Program-made: the position numbers and the translations under genes
The notes under the pieces: generated by a model
What the model was told of the DNA's origin: nothing
The model's input: the letters and a program-made list of their open reading frames with translations, nothing else
Databases searched by the model: none
In this document: piece after piece, positions 1 through 13,199 of the stretch
Layout: every line of letters starts with the position of its first letter
Position numbering within the stretch: the first letter of the stretch is position 1
Source: Anarhynchus alexandrinus
Taxonomy: Eukaryota > Chordata > Aves > Charadriiformes > Charadriidae
Reading direction: 5' to 3'
DNA length: 64,000 nt
Assembly: GCA_008711295.1 (NCBI GenBank)
Contig: VUYV01000148.1
Span: 1,841,196 to 1,905,195, forward strand

Positions 1-648
1 CGTCGTGTCCGACACCACCTCACACGCTGAGCCAGCCCAGCCCGAGCCGGCACTCAGGGCTCCCAGCACAGAAGCTTGGAGCTGATGCCTTCCCCTGAAG
101 GAAGGGGATATGTTTAAGTGTTAAAAGGGTAATTAGCTGCATGTTTGATCTTTGTCCCTGCTGGAGTTTTAACCTCAGCAGCTGAGGAGGGGGCTCCTCC
201 CATTAGTTCACCAGTCACACAACAGCTTGTCAAGAGAGCTTAATTGAAGCTGTTACTCAAGTAGATGCCACACGACCACAGCTCTTCCAAACAGAGCCGG
301 CTCGGAGTGAGAGCAAATCCCCCCGGCACATCTACACCCAGCCAGAAACCACTTCTGAGGCTGCTGAGAGCAGCGGGGAGCTGGCTCGAGGGAACTGCCT
401 GGAGCGGGGTGTGGGTTACATTTAGCGAGGCCGAGAGCACCGTGGGGCACGCCAGGCTGCCCGCGCTCGCTCGGGAAGCGCGCTGCCTGCTCGCAGAGGA
501 TTTTTAAGCCTTACGGACATCCTCCGCCCTCCAAATCCCCTCTGCTCCCAATTCACATCCTCCCTTGAGACATGGGGGAGGATGGCTGCCCCGGGGCTTG
601 CCTGGAGGGAGGCAGCCCCTGGGGGGCTGAGCGGAGCTGCTGCCCCAT

Positions 649-702
649 GGGATGGGATGTACCCACACCGCTCGTGGGATGGGATGTACCCACAGCGCTC
701 GG
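649..702 (+). repeat. Tandem duplication of a 27-bp unit
   Basis: GGGATGGGATGTACCCACA is repeated with the same following GCTCG and two mismatches in the unit. Two copies only. Confidence 0.85.
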
Positions 703-3700
703 GGTTTTCCTACCAGCTCTGTGCAGGCTGCTCTGCCACAGCAACCTCGCCTGCTGCAAGACCAGGGCTTCCAGCCCTCACCCTGCAGACGGGTAGCCAC
801 TGTGAGAAAAGCTGCCGCAAGCCAGGCAAAGGATTTTCACAGTGAATGCAAATATGCAGGTAATGACTCCAAAGTGGCACCCGTGCGAGCAAATCCCCAG
901 CACCGGGACGGGGGAGGGAGAGCCCCCGCGGAGCCCCGGCTCCCAGGCACCTCCGCCGCAGACACGAGCATCAGCTGCACGCGGGGCAAGGAGAAGGTGT
1001 TGGAAGCTGAACTCCCCTGATGTGGCGGACCAGGGATTTTGAGCAAAGGCCAAGAGGATTAAAGCAAGACATTGAGACCCCGTTCCAGCCAGCAAAACGC
1101 CTGAGGCGCAGAGAACAAACAGCGGGTTTTTAAGTGCAAATTATTTCAGAGCAATGGGGTGGGAGGTTAAAAACAACCAGAAAAACACTAAAACACACCT
1201 AGGAAATATAGGAAAAAAATAGGAGGAAGATCTGTAGGCTTGATTTAGCTAGCTCGTACAGCGGCCAATGAGTTCGGCATCCAGTGAAGAGGCCACCGAG
1301 GGTAACCCAGGGTGGCACCAGAGGTGCCTCGTAACCAAACGAGGGTGCTCTGCTCCCAGAGCCAGGGCTGAGCCGATGCCGCAGAGCAATGGTAGGAAGT
1401 GCCGTACTGCAGAGACTGTCAACTTTTGGAGGAAACATAAAACTCAAGATGTGACCACTCTGGGACAGTAAATCTCTTTCATGAAGCCTTTCCCACAATT
1501 AAGAGTGTTAGTCCAATGCTCTGGCTACAGTCCAGTTTAAGAAATTGCAGTCATCTTCCCCGCGTTCCCTCCTCCCGCACTCGGGTGAGATGCTGGACTC
1601 TCTTCACTTCTCATCTTAAACGGGCACACAAGAAGACGGTGGCTGTTACGCTGCCGCACCTGAGCCTGGCAAGTCCCAGCTCTGGGCATTTCAGCAAGTA
1701 CCCATGCACTTTGGGTGGGCAGCACCCCCGGGACATTGGGCACTGTGCTCAAGCCGGACTCGCAGTCACCCCCAAACTGGGCTAGTACGAAAGCTAAGTC
1801 CTCCCCCTCCAAAAAAGGCAAAGATTAAAAGGCATTCGTGATGCTGAGGGTCACAAGCACTGCACAGCCCCGATGCATTTCAGAGATCGGCTCCAAGCAC
1901 CTGAGCAGTGCTCTGTGGTGGTCATGGCCGGGCTTGGTACCAGGACCTCAGCCCTTCCCACTGCCACCAGCAGCTCTTCTTGCACGCTACAAGTTCCCCA
2001 TAAAACATTAAACACCCCAAAGAGAGCAAAAACATTGCTGTCGCAGGCACAGCCATGCATGACCTACTCACACACACCAAGCACTGCAGCTACAGCCCCA
2101 TCAAACATCTCCTATTGCTACAGACGTGCACCACGTGCCCACCGGCTCACACCCAGTTTACACAAAGCCACGGTGCTTCGATGTACTGCAACGACGCTCA
2201 GCCCCGGTACAGCCCACAAAGCTGCCCACTGCGCAGGTAAGAGGAACAGGACACCCAAATTTAAGGCTCATTCCCCCACGGTTCCAGCTCACCTACTGTG
2301 GGCGTTATCATCTCATCATTAACTTACACAAAACTTCCCCGGTCCTGAAAGTTCATTCCCTGGCCAAGCTTATCAGCCTCAGTTCAAGGAGGCTCCTCCA
2401 GCCCAAAAACCTGGCAGGGAAGGACAGGCATCCAGGTAAGAGCATGGTGGGTGCTTATTCAAGTCCCCTGAATTGTACACCAGTGCTCCAGCTCCCAGCC
2501 TTGCCAGCAAAGGCTCTTAAAACTGTCCTAATTGTAGGACAAAAGAGGAAGGCACCATAAATAAGAAGAAACCTTCTCTTTGTGCCTTTTCCCCACTTTC
2601 CTCGGGAAGCAGGGAGCTGGGAGCCAGCGATCACGACTGCGGGACCCAGCGGCGGTGGGGGTGGCGGACCCCAGGCTACCCCCGGCTGCCAATGCCACAG
2701 AAGACAGTCAAGGTGAGAGTACAAGCAAAGGGCAGAGCACTCGTGAAATGAGGCTATTTTGTGGAGTGTGTTGAGCGATGAGCAGTCAGGAAACTACCTC
2801 TCCGCATCCCCAGCAAGGTCTCTCGCCCACAGCATGAAGTGGCTGAGCCTACCCTGGCACTAAGAGAAAACAACCCTCTAGAAAACATGCTGCAATGGGT
2901 GTTGGAGCAACAAATCTGCCCTGGAGCCCACGGGGCGTCATTACCTCTGAGCTGAGCAATGGTCTGTGCTGCCGGTAATGCACGATGCATTAAGATACAA
3001 ACTTCACGGGAAGAGATGTTTCCTGGAGGCTGGAGTGACACTTTGCTGATTCCTGTCCCTGCAGCTGAATACTGTTGTATACGTTGTGGACATCAGCTGC
3101 CACAGACCAACGAGAGCAGGCAGAGAGATCCTGACTGCCCAGCTCAGGGAAAACCCTGTAATTCCCAGCTCTGTCTCCCCAGATCCACAGCGAGTGCAGG
3201 AGAAGCAGAACTACAGCTCCAGGTCCACAGGCGATCCCGCATCCTATCCCTGCAGGCAGCCACCAAAAGCCCGGTGCCGGAGACATTGGCATCGATGGCA
3301 TTTCATCAGCTAACGCTGCCACAAACCCACACTCCACTTCCTCCCGTGAAGCCCCAAATTAGACTGTAATCAGATAACCCTCCTGTACTCACACCCAGCC
3401 GTGGTGCGGTGTGGAGGTGGTCAGACTACGGACAGAAATCGCATGCAAAAGAAGCTGCCCTGAGGTCGCGGGCCCCGAGGTGGTCAGAGACGTGTGTCCT
3501 CTGTGCCACCAGCAGCTGCAGCAGCCAGCATCTGCAGGAAAGCATCCAGCACACCACCAGGTTGTGCACCAGCAACCACAACGCATTCCCCCTCCACCTT
3601 CTCCCCTTGCAACCAGGCAAATGTCCCTGTTAATGCCAGCATCTGTCATACGGCTCCCGTCACCTCTCAGCTCTCGCCTGCGCAGCCACCCTGTGAACCG

Positions 3701-4380
3701 GATCACGCAGCGCATCGGGGTTAGAAATGTCACCTTTCAGCTGTGCCATCGCCATCAAAGGCGCTGGAAGAGGGGGGGGAAGGGTGGGTAAAGCTGGCAC
3801 CGCTACCTAAATAACTACTTGTTAAACCACAGCCTAAGGTCACGGCTTCAGGACTCGCAGCGGTTGCAACCAAGACTGACTCGGGGTGACCCCGTAGCCT
3901 CGCCGAACGCTGCACCACTACCTGCTGCACCCACACGTGGCCCGTGGAGCCACGCTGCACTCATGGCAGGGAGCTGAGCCAGCCTAAAAACCCACCTTCT
4001 GGGAGCTTTCTCAAGCTGGATCGGTCACTTGTAGCCCCACATCAGCTACGCCAGCACAAGCGTGAGGTACGTGCAACGCCGCGCAGGGCTAGAAAGGAGC
4101 AGGCAGAGCATTTTAAAGCAGGAATGTCATCAAACACTTTGCAGCCTGAACCGACAGCCTGGGTAATTTGCATTACCCCACACTTCACAGGCTGAATTTG
4201 CCTTGAAGATCTGTCTTTCTGCACCCGAAAAATCAGCGAGAGCCTGGCAGCCCTCTGCAAACCCACCCCACGGTTTGGGCTCCAGATGCCGGACCGGGCA
4301 GCGGGACACGAGCTCCGGCAGTTTTTTGCAGGCAGGGTTTGAGCGCTGTGTTATTAAGCCTGCCTGACACTAGCCACTCG

Positions 4381-4560
4381 TAAGACCCTTTTTCCAGTTG
4401 GCTCAGACTTTAACTATCAGAGCTGAAGTTTCCATGCTGGGTGCTTGTCTCAGCCCGAATTCTTCCGGAAATTTTTAGCCAAAACAGTTCGGCTACTTGT
4501 GAGAATGAGGCTAGGAAACAAGATAGTGGCTTACCCTTGTTAGAAAAAACACTTACAACC
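4381..4560 (+). repeat. Unclassified interspersed repeat, copy B
   Basis: Shares an ordered series of blocks with 10,127-10,320: TAAGACCCT, AACTTTAAC, GCTGAAGTTTCCATG, GAAATTTTTAGCCAAAACAG, TTCGGCTACTTG and GAGAATGAGGCTAGGAAAC. The two copies are diverged but collinear and in the same orientation. No coding capacity. I cannot assign a family. Confidence 0.6.
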
Positions 4561-5559
4561 TTTTCCTTGAGCTAATCTAGCAACTGCAAATCCTGGAAAG
4601 GGGATCTGAGATTTTTGCTGCAGAATAACCTTTTTAACAGAGAGTTTTCCTGTCCTACTAGAAATCTGTCCACACTTGGCCAAGCTATAAACATCTGAAA
4701 TACAGCAGTTTTTCCATACTCAATAGGAATTCATTTCAGCAGCTAAAACCTTCTAAGATTTCACCTCCCTGAGCATGCTCCATCTTCCTACCTCCTTTAC
4801 ATCTAACCGCCCTTACACCTAACCTGCGTTACACTCCACAGAGCAACTGCCCTGCTCCCGCCCAGCACGTGGGGACCTCCGAAAAAATGTCCTTGTAGTA
4901 GTCACTGCTGCCTGCTGCAACCTGGAGATCGGACCCAGACTCCTCCAACTGGCGCCCAGGCTATCTGCTCCAAAGCAGAGCCCAAGACAGAGAGGAGGGA
5001 AAGGGGATGGGCTGGAAAAGATGGGACCTGATGAGCATCAGACTGCGAGCAGAGAGAAAAAGCAACTGAGAATCAGGGATGAAAGGTTTTTCTGAAGATC
5101 AAGAAAACCCTCTGAGCTGTAGAAGAGTCCTCATGTTTCTTCGCGTGTAGGAAAGAGTTTTTCCTCCAGCTGAGTACTGGTCTGCCCAGAGCGCGCTGTT
5201 TTTCTAGCAGGAGGCAGTTTCCTTTGCAGAGAGCCGGGGGAGCGGGGTGGGTCGGGCAGCGCGGCTGCCGCAGCGCCCTCTGCGAGCGCCTACCTGGGCT
5301 GCGTCCCACGCAGGGGCCGCGAGCTTCGCTCCGACCCAGCCGGCAGCAGGATCCGACCCAGGCTTTCTGCAGTCATAAATCTACCTGCTTCGCAGAGTGA
5401 AGGGTGTGTGGGGAGGGGGGGAGAGAGAGACGGAGAGAATGGGGACTTTTGTAACGGGGAGAAATTTGTGTTTCTCTGAGAACATTATATTCATGGAAAA
5501 CATAAACCAACTGTCGTCAAAGTCGTCTGAGCTCAGGAAATGGAGCGGCCGGGAGAAGG

Positions 5560-5730
5560 CTGCCATGTGGCCGGATGTTATGTATTTCTAATTAGTGCTA
5601 TACATCTTTCAGCAGCGAGTGTCCTTTTGCTGGGAAACACAACGCGCTGCCCTTGTTATTGTAACTGTCAGAGAGTGCTTAAACAGATAATCTCCAGGAA
5701 AAGTGATAAACACATCCCCTCTCCCACTAG
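5560..5730. promoter_or_regulatory. AT-rich islet with TAATTA and SOX-type motifs
   Basis: TTTCTAATTAGTGC followed by CCTTGTTATTGTAAC and AACAGATAATC within 120 bases, bordered by GC-rich sequence. Candidate enhancer by composition and motifs only. Confidence 0.3.
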
Positions 5731-7443
5731 GGTGTGCGAAACAGCAATGCCAAACCTCTATTAGGGCAACGCAACCAGCCACAGGAAATGGGAATGGGAA
5801 AAGAGCAGGCGATGCAAGGGACAGCCGCCTCCGAGGAGAGGGATTTGCTGGAGGAAGCTTCTCGCGGCTGCTCGAGTGCCATGTGCCGAAGGAAATCCTG
5901 CGAGAGACAATCGGGGCAGAGCGAGCGCAGGCCACGTGGCCTTGGCCAGGGGGGGCACTCGCGGGGATGGGGCAGGGGGGCTGGAAGCGAGGGCTCCTAG
6001 CTGCTCCGCTCCGAGCGCGCTCTAGGCAGCGGTGGAAGCGAGCCACAGCAACCCCCAAGCTCGCGAGCGAGCAGCAGACATGCTCCTACATCCCTCCCAG
6101 CTAACAAGACACAAGGAGCGCCGAATCTTTCGCAGTTAAAACAACACCAGCCAACAAGCGTTAGAGTCTCGAAGGAGACCAGATTCCTTTGATTCAGGCA
6201 ACCGGACTGCTGCAGCCAAGGGTCGAGAGGACTCCAGTGAGACATTTTCCATGCTGGCCTCCCCGTCCTAACCTGAGCTGTGGCTCCAGGCAGCGGCGCC
6301 AGCAGCAGGTGGCCCCGGCGCAGGCAGAGAGCGCAGCAGGGATGCGCTTCGCTCCCAGGGAGCGACAGCTGAACCCACCTTCCCCGGTGACACGGTACAG
6401 GAGCATACGCGAAGGCAATCAAACAAACGAACGGGTCTCCGGACGCAATCCCGAGGATGACATAATGGGCTGGCCAGGGGATGCAGGAGGTGGAGGAGCT
6501 CGGGGAGCATGGGGCTGCGGGCGAGCTGTGCCTAAGGCACCCGGCTGATGTGTCAGCAGCTCAGCGGCGGCACAGACAACTGATTCACCAGCCAGCTGCT
6601 GCCCTGCGGGGAAGAAGACAGAGGCTGGTCACCTCTAAGCTGACACCACCTGAAGGCAATTGGTTCGCTCTCTTATCGCTCAGACGCATGAGTGTTTCGC
6701 CCGTGAGTCACCCGCCGCCAGACGCAGCGTTGGCAGGGGTACAGGGCAGCCCACCAGCACGGGGCTGTCTGCAGGACGCGGGGAAGGAGAGCCACGCTGC
6801 TGATCTAGGCAGCCGGTCCCACCGCCGCCTGCCCACGGTGGAGACCGCACACAACTGACCGGAATATAAAGCAGGAAAGCGAGGGGGATGCTCGCAGCTG
6901 CGGGGCATTTCCCTGACACCCCCTCGAAGAGGACCTGTGAGTCACGGGCACTCCCAGTTCTCCGCTGGGAACTGACGAGTCACACACGCATTCATCTGCC
7001 CCCGAAAGAGCCTGGGAACCTGGAGGCACTCGCTCAGCCCTGGCTAATACCCTGCAAAGAGCCTGGGAACGATGGGCAGCCTTCCTGGAAAGATGCTCCC
7101 CGGCTCTGAATTTGCAGGCAGCAGACACCACGGCAGCCTCAGCCCTCCCAGTACAGCCCTGTGGCCACGCTGAACACCACCACCTGCAGCACACAGGGCT
7201 GAATCCCCTCCAAAGCCACCTTCGGATTGCAGTAATAACTCGGATGCCCCCAATCCACCTCCCTGTACCGACCTCTCCCTGCAGAGAGGCAGAAAGGACC
7301 CCGGGGGGGGTCTCAGCCGCAGCGCCCAGACATGCAGCAGCACTGGGGAACTTGCTGCACGTGTTCCCAAACTTCCCAAAGCAGCCGGGGCCGCCCAGGA
7401 GCCCGCGGCTCCCTCTGCTCCGTGCTGAAACCCCGTCTTGTCC

Positions 7444-7466
7444 GAGGGAGGGAGGGAGGGAGGCTT
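7444..7466 (+). repeat. (GGGA)n microsatellite, G-quadruplex-prone
   Basis: Five consecutive GAGGG-type steps; meets the usual four-G-run quadruplex pattern. Confidence 0.75.
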
Positions 7467-7594
7467 AGGAGGTGAGGAATGCCGGGGGCCTGGGGAGGAT
7501 GGAGCAGCTCTCCCTGTGGAAGCCATTAGATATTCAACACTTCATTTGTTTCCAGCCGTTCTGGACTGCAGCGCTGGGCTCTAGGACGGGAGGC

Positions 7595-7710
7595 TCTTCT
7601 CTGACGTAACCAGGAAGCAGCTGCAAAATTAAGGAATCCCTCATGACATCATAAAAAGGGTCGATGGTTTACAGGGGAAGGTATAAAAATTAATGACATA
7701 TTCCCACCCG
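7595..7710. promoter_or_regulatory. AT-rich islet with CRE-like sites
   Basis: TGACGTAA at 7,602 matches a CRE/ATF half-palindrome. TGACATCA and an AT-rich stretch containing TATAAAAATTAATGACATA follow within 100 bases. Candidate enhancer only. Confidence 0.3.
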
Positions 7711-10126
7711 AAGCAGCAAGCCTGCTGGAGAGCCACAGGGGAAGCCGTGCTCTGCCCGACACGAAGGGGCTGCCTGCCCAGGACAGCTCAGTGCTGCCAG
7801 CTCCCTCCGGCTGGTCCAGGAGCTCTCCTCCGGCTCTGACCGTCCCCAAGTGCAGGATCCACGCGCAGGGCTGGATCCCTGCACCAGGGGTGCAATAACC
7901 AGCTCAGTATATCCTTCCTGACCCCGACAAACAGAGCTTTAGGCTCGGCAAGGGAATGACTTTAGAGACGGCTTTCTTGCGTGCTCGGGACCGGCCAGGA
8001 GTCACCGACAAAGAACATTGTGAAGCAACGCGGGGAGAGACGGTTATTGATTTCCACGGGGAAAGCAGACACGTGCACAGAGTGCCCCCAGCACCCCAAT
8101 TTCTGCAGTCCTGGAAGACCAGCAGGTCCTGCATGAGGAGGCCACGGCAGCGGCACACTCTCCCTCCCCACCACACAACCCGGGCTAGGACAGAAAGAAT
8201 GACATTAGCCTTGAGGACAAGCACAGAGCCATTTCCACTTGAAAAGGGAAAAGGATAATGGTTTAAAATTAACTGCAGCCTTTTCCAGGAAATATCAGTG
8301 GAAAGAAGCAGACATTTTTAGAAATGTTATTCTCAGAAATTTCCTGAAAAGACCCATCAGTCAAAACACAGATTGAAGCCATTTCCACTTGCACTAAGCA
8401 GCACTCGGAGCTCTCCCTCTGCGCTTGGGGTGCCTGACCCAGCTGGCAGGGCCAGGCCCTGCTCTGCACCCCTGGCCCCAGCAAGGCTGCAGGAGTCAGT
8501 TTTGGATGTGAAACACCCCCACGCAGTGTCAGAAACACTCCCCCTGCCCGGGGAGCCATGTACGTCCCAGCTTTCGCTAGTGACATTTGCATCGAGACAC
8601 TCCAGTCCTGGGCAGACCGACCGTCACAGCTGGAGCAAAGGCACCTACAGTCTCACCCACACTGCCAAAGCCTGCAGAATCGCCAGAGAAACTATTATTT
8701 CTCAGCACTGCCTTCACCAGAGGCGCTCCAAACGGGTGAGCTGCCGCTAGGACTTACGACACAGGCACAGCAAAATCTTCACTAGCCTCAAGGCTCTGCG
8801 CGATGCCCGGAGCCACCGGTTCTGCTGCCAACAAGTGACAGCTACACAAATTTGACCTGTCTGGCAGCTAAAAGGCTGACAAACCCAAATGTACGTAACT
8901 CCTGGCAAGCTCGTACGAAAGTACGTCCCTCCAAGCTGGCAAGCCAGCTCATCAGCGCATATATAGCTACGGACCAGCCTGGCACCAGCTGTCTCTCGCT
9001 GCGGAGGGAATATTGCTATAGGATGCACGCGCTGGACGGGGCTGAAGCGGCTGCAACAGCGAAAGGGTCCAAAGGCGAGCAGGGCTCGGTACGTGCGGAG
9101 GGCATCCGGACAAAACAGGGAATGCTGCACCCAAAGAAGAAAAAACGTGGATGATGGAAACGTAAAAAGGCGTTAGGGGCAGTGCAGTAAGGCAGGACGA
9201 TGCAGCCCTATACAAGAAAATCCCTGATGGCGTATCCTCTGTCTGCACAGATCTTTCAGCCCTTCTTGAAGGAGCCGTCTGCACAGCCAGAGCCCCGAAC
9301 CTCACCCCGAAATGGCCAGCGAGGAAATCGGGCTCCTCAGCACGTGTGCCTGGGGGAGCGCGCTGCCACGGGAGCCCAGCTCGGCGCTGCGCAGCAGGCA
9401 TGGCAAGCTGCTACTAGCATCCCACCCAGGAGCTGCGTGCGCCCAACCGTAATTGTGTCAGATGTTATTTACAACAGGGGAGGAGGTGTGAACAGGGCTT
9501 CCCAAGAGATTTACTCCAGCCCGGAGTGAGGTTTTAGCAGGACAATCGCAGCAAATAAAAGGCAGTCTTTTCCACCCCCTCCCTCCTCCTGCTGGAGGTG
9601 GGCACGTCTTTGGCAGCAAATGCAAAGAGACAGCCCGGGACATGCCCCCTCTGGTGCGAACCTCGGCGAGCGCTTCACGCCTGGAGTAAAAGCTAACGAG
9701 AGAAAGCGCCTGCAGACAGGCGCAGTCGGAGAAAGCGGCCTTTGATGGGGCAGGAACAGCGAAGTGCGGAGCTTCCGTTTCAACACATTCACTCGTTTGC
9801 TGCTCTTCTTTTTACAGCTTCCTGAGGGACCAGAGCGCCAGTGTGTCAGTTTGCAAAGCAAATGCCAAAATGCAAAGTGAAACCCGTACACCCCACCCCG
9901 GCCCCGGCCAGGGAGGCAGTCCATCCCAGGGCCCTCATCTGATGCCCGCAGGCCTGAACTGCCCCCTCGCCTCCCGCTCCAGCCCCCGGCCACCTCCAGC
10001 GCCTCCTCGGTCCCTCCAGCGTCCCCCGCTGATGCCGGTGGCACCCGCAGCAGCAGGACACCCCTCCGAGAGGGGCACAGCCCAGCCGCTGTGCCTACAG
10101 TGAAGCTTACCTAACACTTTCCATTA

Positions 10127-10320
10127 TAAGACCCTGGTTTTAGTTCTTAACAACTTTGCCAAACTTTAACCATTTAGGCTGCAAACTTTCATGCCAAAAG
10201 CTTTCTTCGAGCGAAATTTATTGGGAAAATTTCATCTACAAAGGTTCAGCCATTTGCCAGAATGAGGTTAGGGAAAATATATTGTTCTTCTCAAGTTAAA
10301 AATTCTTCGACCATTTCAGC
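10127..10320 (+). repeat. Unclassified interspersed repeat, copy A
   Basis: Counterpart of 4,381-4,560, with TAAGACCCTGG, AAACTTTAACCATTTAGGC, TGCAAACTTTCATG, GGGAAAATTTCATCTACAAA, GGTTCAGCCATTTG and CAGAATGAGGTTAGGGAAAA in the same order. About 5.7 kb separates the copies. Confidence 0.6.
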
Positions 10321-13199
10321 GAAATCCCTCGCACCTTCACACTTTGGAGCAGGAACCAGAAGTTTGGCAGGGGACGGCGGCGGAGTCTGGGTGTGCCTTC
10401 TGCCACCTCCGTCCACCCCTGCTTTGCCAAGGAGGGGGCCTACGGAAATCTGAGCGGTCACTATCAGACAGCTCTCACGTGCCACTGCGACCGAAGCAGC
10501 AGCTGGTTCATCTGCTTGGGGGGATGAGGGAAGAAGAAACCAAGCAAGGTGAGAGAGTGGAGAGGGAAAGGCAGGTAGAGAAGGGGACCAAAGCAGTACG
10601 AGCCAGGTGACAGCGTAGCAGACTGCTCTCCAGGCGCCCGGGCTCCTCTGCTGGCACCGTCAGTGGCTGCTCTCCCCAGCGTCTGCTGTGCACGGCGGGT
10701 AACAGCCCCACGCATCCAGCGCTCCCGCCGTGGCAGAGGCTTGTGTGGTGAACCCAGATTAGATTTACGTGCCAGCCGAGGATCCCAGATGAGGTCAGTC
10801 CCGTTCCATGGGGGAGCTCGCTTTTCTAAAAACGATGGGAATTACGCATACAAAAACCGTTGCATGAACACAAAGTCAAGCGCTCGAAGGTCAGGAACAC
10901 CACACTTAGAGCTGTCTATGCAACTTCAAGTGAACTCCATCACACGTACGCATTATAAGGTAGTCCTAACGACATGCCACTTTTCTCCTCTCAGGTTACC
11001 ATTTCCAGTCGACACAGAAAATTAACAGTCAGTGGAGACCCTCCTGCTGAGCCTTCTGATGTGCTGAAACGTGCACGTGTTCAGCGAGGCTGAGGGCTGC
11101 AGGACACGGTAATGTTTTGGGGATTAAGATGGCTCAGCGCAACTTTGGGGAACTAGATATTGTCTTTGCCTCGGTCATGAACTTCCAGGGGGATCCAAGA
11201 GTCACCTTAACCACTCTCAACACACGTGGTCAGTATTTGTGTGTCCCTCACTTGTTGGCTGGCCAGGGTGACACAGAGGGGATGGAATTCACAGGCAGTG
11301 GGCAGCTCTGCTTTGAATAGGAACAGACGCAGTTCCTGGAGGACTATGTTTTTAGGAGAACTCCATCTCCTGCATCAAGGTGAGCATCAAAAAAACTAGA
11401 AAACCCGTTATTTTATTAAGTTTAATTCCCCATCTGTACGCATTAGAGATACCATGCAGAAAGACATCCAAACCCGAGATGCTTTAAGACAAAGCCAGCG
11501 ACTTTACGCTATCCCATTATTTGGACCTGAACCTTCTTGCTCTTCCTAATGCTCCATGCAGCACCGAGCATGATGATAACACTTAATCAGCGACTTCTCT
11601 GGAAAACTCCCATATGAAGGGAAAGGAATTTTACAAAAGACAACAGGGAAATTGAGGCCAGGATCTCTTTGCCACGTCATCATCTCATCTATCACAGGAG
11701 CCCTTATCTGCACTACACCACACCTCAAGCGCATGGAAGTGCTGCCGAGCACAGGCTCCAAAGCTCGCCGTGTTTGGAAACAACCCCTCGCAGCGGTACT
11801 CACAAGGATACGGCCAGATTCACCCACCCGACCTCTCGTGGCGAATGAGGGCCGTGATTTTCTGTGGAAATTGGGAAAAGAATCTGCTCTGAGCGGTGCC
11901 ACACAAAGGGAGGTTCTCAGGTGTCAAGCGAGCAATTCCCTACGGGAAGGGCTGAGACCACAGGCACAAACCCACAGCACACAGAGAAACCCTTCCAGGA
12001 AGTTTAACATCCGAGCCCCCATATTAGAAAATATGATCTCAGTGCTCCAACAACTTACATGTAGCCGGAGCCACAGGTCCCAAAACCCCGCGCAGACTGC
12101 AGCACACTCACACCCGCTAGCGAGCCCTCCCCCCCGCCACGGGACTCAGTAACTAAAAAGCCTGAACCTTCTACGTTCATTAACAAGCATAAGACATAAC
12201 GGTTTTACGCCAAATTCCTCTTTTCCCCTGTGATTTGAGATCGGATTGGCATGACCGTGAAGTTCCCTGCAGCTACCGTCGCTGCACCGTTCCCCGGCAG
12301 GGCTGTCCGCAGGGCAAGGCTGCGCCCGAGGGCGGCGGGCTCAGTCCCGGGGTGCCCCAGCACCCCTCTCCTTTGCCGCTAACGTCTCCTGCCGGGAGGG
12401 CACGAGGGAGCTGCGGGCTCCCGTACAGCCAGCGCCGCTACGTTTCCTGCAGAGATTTGAAAACCTGTTGCAGTTCCAAAGCGAGCTTCGATTTCACTGT
12501 GACCAGCAGCTCAGAGACTCATAGTTACTATACAGCCGAATAAAATATTTTTTCATAAATTTAACGCCAGCATGTCTGTGTTTGGAAACTTTGAAAATCC
12601 ATGTTGTATGGTTTACTGCACTGGAAAAGGTGCCAACAGAGTTTCAAAGGAAGGGAAGTGTATAACTGTTTCCTTTCAAATGCATTTTCCAATGGGATCC
12701 ATTGAGGGAAAAGGCTGGAACTAACTAAAACATTATTAAAAACTGTTATGAAAAGAGACAGAGAGATGGAAAAAGATAGACAAAAACTCCAATACACAGC
12801 CGAAAGGGAGGGAGGGAGACAGGCGGCGAGAAAGGGGATATGGGCAGAAAGACACTTTGGGTGGGGAAAATGGGGCGAGACGGGGAGTTTTAACTGGCAG
12901 TCGCCCTTCGTGGTTTCATATTGTTGCAGATCAATTGATCAGGATCTCAAGTGCTGCTGGCCCGGTGGCACAAGGCGAACCACAGAGTTGGCTGCAAGCG
13001 CAGCACTTGCGAACTGCTGACCTTCAGTTTTAAAACCAAAAATATTCTTTGGGAAACAGTTACACCGGGTTCCAGCCCGGGGCTGCCAAACAAAAAACAA
13101 GCACTACTAACCTGAAGCAACATCCCCAACCCTTTACACCAAAGCGACGACCAGGACTAGTAACCTGAAGTAACTCCCCGCTCTGATTCACCCGGCGGT

